From: Pyrocephalus nanus
Taxonomy: Eukaryota; Chordata; Aves; Passeriformes; Tyrannidae
Assembly (NCBI GenBank): GCA_038380795.1
Contig: CM076270.1
Span: 24,754,001 to 24,818,000, forward strand
Reading direction: 5' to 3'
DNA: 64,000 nt
Below, in pieces: positions 57,353-64,000 of the stretch. The notes under the pieces are model-generated. The model did no database searches and was not told the DNA's origin. It saw only the letters and a list, made by a program, of their open reading frames with translations. The position numbers were made by a program, and so were the translations under genes. The first letter of the stretch is position 1. Each line of letters opens with the position of its first letter.

Positions 57353-60300
57353 TAGGCTGTGACAAGGTGTGACACGGCTCAGGGACCCTACCTGGAGGAT
57401 GCAGCAGCAGCCGCTCCCTTCCGAGGCCTAATGACAGCCACTACCACTCAGGTGTGCAGCAATAACATTCTGATGGAAATTAAATAGACACATTGCATCA
57501 AAGGCATTTGTATAAATGGCATGAGAAAGGGAAAGAGACTTGTTTGCTGCCTGCTGTTCTTTATATGCAAATCTGGGTATATTACATGGCAGCATACTTG
57601 CCTTCCGTAGCCACATAAATGTTTTACTGTTTTATGAGATGTTTGCAATAAATGTGATTGATGATGATTTTTTTTTTCATAATTGCCTATTAGAAATACA
57701 CTATTTTGGTGACAAATCCTTAAGGGATATCTCAGTTTCCAAACTGAAAAGAATGAGAGATACCTGTACCAGGAGCGGGGTGGTGCTGCTAACAAATGTC
57801 AAAATGCACATTCAATCTGCTGGTTAATTTTACTCATACATTTCTTTAAGCTTGTTAGCATCCTTTCCAGGTTTACTGAGTTTTGCATTTCAATCAGATA
57901 CAAAGATGTATAAAAATACTGCTACTGTACCTTAGGGCAGGCAAATAGCTTTAAGCTACACACACAAATAGTCACAAGGGTGAATAGCTATAATTATGTT
58001 GGAGTGCATCCAAGAAACCAGCTATTCTGTTTATACTTCTTGCCTCTTTGAATTTATGTGCACTTCAAGCAAACATACTGTAAACTGATTTTAATACCAA
58101 AACTGTTGACCTCAGTATTGCAGCTTATTGACGATTTTTCATACAATTGCTATTGTGCTGGAAAAGATATAAATGTCTGGATGAAAATTTATAGCAGGAA
58201 AACTCCTGGACCATTTGTAAAATAATCTTGGGTATCACTAATAGTCACTTTAAAAGCAGGAACCTTCAAGATCTTTGGCCTACAGTGCTAAAGCCAAATT
58301 CTCTCCTGAGCATCTCTGAAATTGGTCGAGGTGTACAAACAGAAAGAAATCTACTCTGTTATTTTGATATACACAGTCCTTTCGAAATGCTAGCTATCTG
58401 TAGGCTTCTTTCAGCACAAGTTACATCAGAGCATGGAGACAGCTGCACGAATGCTCTAAAGGTCACCCATGGATTTGCACTCATTAGTGGCCCTTGTAAT
58501 TTATTTGTCCGAGGTTTGGCTCCATTGTTTGCATCAGACCTCTCCACGTATCTCAAGGAAGTGGCAGGAAAGCAGGACTGTAGCTGTTGGCATGAGGAAT
58601 AGGAATTATGTTCCAGGAGCACATGCAACTGTGAGCCATAAACAATGAGAACTCTTTTGTACAGCTTTGAGTTCTGGCAAAATTGCCAGAATTGCCTGAA
58701 TTGCCATATTACTGCTGATGAAAATGCATCACCCACTCATTAGCAGTGCCCACGAAACATCAGCAACGTATCAAGAAAATCATTTGGCGAATATAATATC
58801 CAATAAGCGTGCAAACAATCAGAAAAATCTTCTGCAACGTTAAATGACAAGAAACTAATTCGGTATCATTCATCAAACTTTTCAGAGATGTATACGGTAC
58901 AATTAAGTCTTTTGAGTTAAATAGCAAACAAAAATTGCAGTTGTAAACTAGTAAATGAATGGAACCAAACCCAGGACTTTCACATCTGTGAATTATTAGT
59001 CAGATTTCCATAACAGTACCTTTTTTTTCTTCTAGGTTAATTGAATTAAGAGGAAATTTGTCCAATTTTTTGCCAAATAAATTAGATTTAATATATTAAC
59101 TTGGGAAGACATCAGAGGAAATTTACTGGGTTCATTAGGCTTAGGAAATTAAGTTACAGAAAATTGTGCTTCCTTGTAATGGATTTAAGCAGTAATATTT
59201 AGCAGCCTGCCAAAGATACACATTTCTCATACAAATAAATATCTTATAATCTGAAAGAGCCAGTACTAGTTCACAGCACCTGGAGTCATGATTTGTAGAA
59301 GAAAGAAAAGACTATTTCTAGTTCTAAAAGATTCTAAAACATCTACAGAACTCCACAGAATGACAGATAATGGTAGTTGTATCCACAAAAACAAGCCACT
59401 TCCCCATTATGTGAGGTAAGTGGGGGTTACTCCTGTCATCTCCTGCTGAAAAATAACACCACCAAAGGAACCAGAACAGATAGGAAGTAATCTTTGCCTT
59501 GTAAGGAGGTAAGAACCAAAACCTTTTCCAAAGGAGGCAGAGGAAGAACCCCTACCCTCCAGTGGTCATATCCAAGGCTGTGACAGCCCAGACCTGTTCC
59601 CAATCTGAGTCAGCCAAGGAGTTCAGTATCCTAGGGGAGAGAATGTGGTTACAGCCATTTCTGAAAGCTCAGAGGGGGCAACAGGAGAGATAAAAACTCT
59701 CAATCTAATGTCCAACCTGAATAGGAAGAGAAGAATTTGAGCTGCTGAGTTCTTCTCCTGAGCAGGATGACACAACCACCTGGGTGGTGACCTTTTGGGA
59801 GAGCATTGTCAAGTCTCATTAAATTCTATCCTAGAGGTACAAAGGTTTTCCAAAAAGCACTGGTGTAACTGTACCATATTCCTACAAATACTTGATGTTT
59901 GAAAAGTCACCTGTGGCACGAAATTTAAAGGAAGGATCAAAAATTCTGAAATAGAACTGTCTTACACATAAAACAGAAACTGAAAAAGTTTGTCACGATC
60001 ACCTTAATTCTAACAGGGAGACTATTCCTCAATGTGAATTCCTTCCTACCAAAGCAATTTATTGTGTGCATGTAAAGATTGATCTGAGTGGGAGAACAAA
60101 GTGTCAGGCTCCTCCTGATGTCACATGCACAGTTACAGCTCATACGAAAAACAGTCTGGTTTTTGTAGCTAAATTTGGCCAAAATACCACAAATCAAGAA
60201 TTTCTATTGGCACAAAAGCACCAAGTGGTAGAAAACTAGTTTCCTAATCTCAACACTTTGATGAATTGGGATCATGCAGTCACCAAAAGCCTATCCCGAA

Positions 60301-63300
60301 AGAGCAATGCAGACTCCACAGAACATCATCAGACTTTACTGCCTAAATTCACCCCTCTGACTTCAGTACCCAGTGCTGGCACCAAAGGAAAGCAAGCATA
60401 CTGTTTTTGGAGGAAAAAATAAAATCAAGTCCCAGTAATTGAGGGGCCTTACAGCAAAGCCTTCTCTGTGGCCCTCAAATGACTCAGAGCAAGGCTGTTC
60501 TGGAGCCCAGCTACACAGAGGGACTTTCAGCAATCAGGAATGGAGCAAGACAGACCTGTCCCACTGCACTGGGGTCAGTGTTTGTGGGCAGATTCAAGAT
60601 TTACATCCCTTTCTGGCAGGGATATATCAAAGGAAGTAACTAGAGTTATTACTTCCCTACTCTGTGCCTTCCTTTCCTCGTACAAATTGTCTTTTGCATC
60701 TTATTGCTCTCCCAGCTAGCGAGTAGATAATTTGATTTGCAGAAGAATGCACAGAGGACTCCTAAAGTGGCTTATTTCAAACTAGTGGTGGTAGCAAAAT
60801 AATACTCCAATGGGCAGCCTCAGGCCCCAGAAGAGTTTGTGTGATCCTGCAAGAATCAAGCAAATAGCACTTCATCAGATGTGCATAAGATGGCATTTAA
60901 AGAAGTGAATCAAGTCATGGGTTTAAAATTCTCTATTTGGCAATAAGAAATAACAATAATTTGATGATTGAAACATTCTGGTGTGTCATACTGGCCTAAC
61001 TGCTGAACAACAGAGCAGAAGAAATGTGAGGACTCTTTTTTCCTCCTCTCCCTCAGCAGTATTTCTAAATATTATATTTGTATTTTCAGTTCTGTTTTCA
61101 TCACTGCCTTCAAGCACAGGCTGCCAGATGTAACCACTGAAATACTTGATGATATCTAGGAGTGCCCTCTTAAGAAGATGGGCAAAGTGGGTGGGAAGTT
61201 CCTGGCTTGATTTCAAATTCTGGAATCGAGAACTAATGTCTGAGAAGAATACAATGAGAGGCTACAGAGGCTGTGTCAAAGCATTAGGTTATCCCTTGTA
61301 ATTTTAGGCTCAACTCAGTGGCATTCCACAAATACTTTCTTAATTTTAAATTATCATAGATTGGCTGTATGGCTACGATGCACAGGGCTGGAAATACTTC
61401 TACATTTAAAAGTGCTTCACCCAGCTAATAAAAAAGTATTTTAAACTGATAAGAATGCAAAAGCAAAAGTGTAACAAGGGAATGGGATTTCCTAGGAAGA
61501 AAGCCAACCAAGGCAGAAGAAGTGAAGACCAAACTCTGGTGTGAAGCTCTGCAGTCCTTTCCTTCTGCTGTATTTATCTGAAAAGGTTCGAAAGAGTAGA
61601 GATAACCCAAGCTACTTAGCAACAAGGACTATCCTACTAGGATATTCTAGGATATTTGACCATCCTAAGGTAAGCTGCTCATTTCCTCCACCTCTTGTCC
61701 TGTGTCTGATGATCCAGTTCCCCACTCGATCAGGACACAGGTCTAAAACAAATACCTGGACCTGGACCAAGCACCATGAGGATCTGTATGATTCCTCAGT
61801 GTCTTGTGCTCATATAAATGACAAAGAGCAGCACAAAGAGGAAGAGAAAGGAAACCATCATGGGGTGGCATTTTTGCAGCTGGACTGTGTTTTGGAACTG
61901 GGCAGGTAGGGTTGTCCTAGAATATATATTGTAGACTATTAGACCATTCTTCATGTTTGATGAATACATTTAAAAGTGACCATCTGGAAATTATCAAAGT
62001 TCACAGGATCTAGAAAATATATACACAGTGTGGTTTCATTGCTCCCCACACTCCTGCATCACCTCCCATATTCAGAAAGACAGAACTGCTCATTTATTTA
62101 TTTTTAAAATACTTGAGCAGAAGATTAAACTCTTAGAGAGGATGACTAGAAGAAGAATATAATGAACCAAACCAGACAATAGTGCTTTTCTATTCTTGGC
62201 CATCCCCTCCCTCTGCCAGTGCCACGTCCCTGTCACACAGACAAATGCCAGCATCCACAAGCACGAAGGTACAGGCTGTCTCACCAGGCACTGCCATCCC
62301 TGGTGAGCTCACTTTGACAGTTTGCCCGTGCAGCTCAAATAATCTGTGGCCTAATGAAGGCTTTGCTTTTTCTCTCTCTAATTATCACATCTATTGACAT
62401 GCATTGAGAGGCCTCTTTCAATCTCCCTACTTCAGTGCTCTCCTAAACATCCTCTTTCTTTGGAGGTTTACAAAATACTGCAAAACATCAGCTAAAACAG
62501 TGAAAAGTATAAATTCAGTTTGAGGCTGTCTTTTACTGGAATTAAAAAAAAAAAAAAAAAAAGGCCCAACAGTTTTTTACACAATTACTTCAGGCCTGTG
62601 GGGATTGATTCATTAAAAAAATAACTTTGTGGCTTCCATGGTTTGATGCCAGTAGAATCATTAAAATAATGTGTCTTATATTTCTTAATATGAGAATTCT
62701 CATTAACATGATACATCCACTATTACCATATTCATCTCAAATTTGGTGCCAACAATTTCCAGAGTGACTTCACATATAAAAAGGGTGATTGGAAAACTAC
62801 TAATAGAAACAGGCATTGACAAAGACAGTTTGATTATTAATAACCAAAGCTGGCACCCTCCTATGGTAGTTTAAGCATGCATTGTTTTTTTCCTACCTGT
62901 AACATTTATTTTTCTATAAAACTTTGAAAATAAATCATGCTAAGCCAAAACAATTACTGTAGGTCAAAGCATATAAAAAAAGGGGGGGTTTTCTACTTTT
63001 ATTTTACTCTTTAAAGGAAGACTGAGTATTTCAGGTAGTGTACATAGAGTAGCTTTGCTTAAGACACTGTCTCAAGGTTCTGTAAATTTTTAACAGTGCC
63101 CTTTATAAATGTTTCAGGGCTATAGAAATGAGACAGGCCTATAAGAAGTTTAATGGGTCCCTGTTTAGCCATTTGTAATGGGGATTTAACTGCTTTGTTT
63201 GTGAGCTTCAGCCAAGAAAACAGATTACCTTCATCAAGTACTAATACTCCAGAGTCAATCTAAACTCTGCTCAGCTATGGAAAGGTATCATGGGATGTCA

Positions 63301-64000
63301 ATAAGTATTATAAACACTAATCCAGCAAACCTGTCAGCTGCTTTATAAAAAAATTATATCTGAATCCAAGCTCCAAGTTCAACACTGCTCTTCCATGTCC
63401 AAAGCTTTTAAAAAAAATTGTGATGGATCATCAGGGGCACATTTCAAAATATTCCAGTCATAATTGAAACCCTTGCAGGGAAAGCAATGCTCTCTGAGCA
63501 TGAACAAGATAAAGGCACATATTAAAGATTAACAACAATAACAATGTTAAGGCCTCAGCCATGACATCACATCCACCATTTCCATCAGAACAATTTCCTC
63601 CTCACATTCGGGGGGCAGAACCACCACTCAGGCCAACCTGGACATCCCTGCCCTCCAGGGCAAGTCAAACCAGGATTTATTGGCATAGTTCCCTGGGAGT
63701 TGCTTTGCTCCTGTCAAATCTGAAACACAGTACAGAGGAATCAAGAATGAAGGTGTGACCCAGGCTCCTCTCCAGATCCACCTGCAGCAGGAGGTGATGG
63801 GGACTTGCTTTTCCCTTGCCCCTGGCAGAGCCAGGGCTGGCTGCAAGGAAAGGTGTGCAGGATGTGCTCACAGCCTGTGCCCCAGAGAGGAGAGTGGCAC
63901 AAGAGAGCAGGAGCAGCAGAGGGGAAGTCCAGGCTGCTCGTGGGACTCTTCAAGGAGAAGTCGAGTCACCCCCACTTTTGTCTGGTGGGCTGTGAATTCC

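Larger units (their letters stand above)
48581..64000. other. Gene-poor AT-rich region, likely the start of the PLSCR5-ZIC gene desert
   Basis: I find no exon with recognisable similarity on either strand. Contents: a G/T-rich tract (53778-53895), A and T homopolymers (for example about 62545-62563), a duplicated 21-bp motif (57311-57352) and a TA-rich patch (57217-57278). In human the side upstream of PLSCR5 is a long desert before ZIC4/ZIC1 that holds regulatory elements; the same is inferred here from gene order, so conserved enhancers may lie in this part but cannot be identified from one sequence. Confidence 0.5.

Noticed and set aside
57448..58736. Frames of 95 to 125 codons on both strands in the desert
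   Set aside because: They are within the length expected by chance, overlap each other on opposite strands and show no recognisable domain.

Overview
The window is vertebrate nuclear DNA and most likely avian, possibly from a songbird. The evidence is intron-split genes with GT-AG sites, several fragments of the bird/reptile retroposon CR1 (two plus-strand copies keep the typical 3' end), few other interspersed repeats, GC-rich minisatellites, and G/T-rich low-complexity tracts. There is no prokaryotic gene organisation, no CRISPR array and no intact mobile element.

Only two protein-coding genes can be supported. Both are phospholipid scramblases on the minus strand, in the same orientation, so the window reads backwards relative to transcription. 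PLSCR1 is coded by eight exons between 10660 and 2210 (293 aa as assembled here). PLSCR5 is coded by seven exons between 38195 and 28392 (263 aa). I assembled each by hand from splice sites, reading phase and similarity to the known family. The four central exons of the two genes have identical lengths (43, 221, 162 and 162 nt) and identical phases, the signature of an old tandem duplication. In human, PLSCR4, PLSCR2, PLSCR1 and PLSCR5 also sit together, followed by a gene desert towards ZIC4/ZIC1. The gene-poor 41-64 kb part of this window would correspond to the start of that desert.

Layout: 1-2209, sequence downstream of PLSCR1 including its 3' UTR; 2210-10660, PLSCR1 coding exons, with a G4-prone 29-bp minisatellite in one intron; 11.4-11.7 kb, a probable non-coding PLSCR1 exon with an interferon response element (ISRE) just upstream; 12.6-15.3 kb, CR1 and a 22-bp minisatellite; 15.35-15.62 kb, a CpG island with Sp1-type boxes, a likely promoter; 15.7-28.4 kb, the PLSCR1-PLSCR5 intergenic region with one CR1; 28.4-38.2 kb, PLSCR5; 40.98-41.2 kb, a GC-rich patch ending in a splice donor, a possible PLSCR5 5' exon; 42.69-43.44 kb, a 44-copy 17-bp minisatellite; 48.36-48.58 kb, a 30/27/24-bp minisatellite; 48.6-64 kb, AT-rich sequence with no gene I can support.

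No convincing unknown multi-gene system is present. The most interesting signals are the ISRE next to a candidate alternative first exon of PLSCR1, the loss of acidic residues in the calcium-binding segment of PLSCR5, changed cysteine clusters in both proteins, and four minisatellites with unusual frame or G-quadruplex properties.
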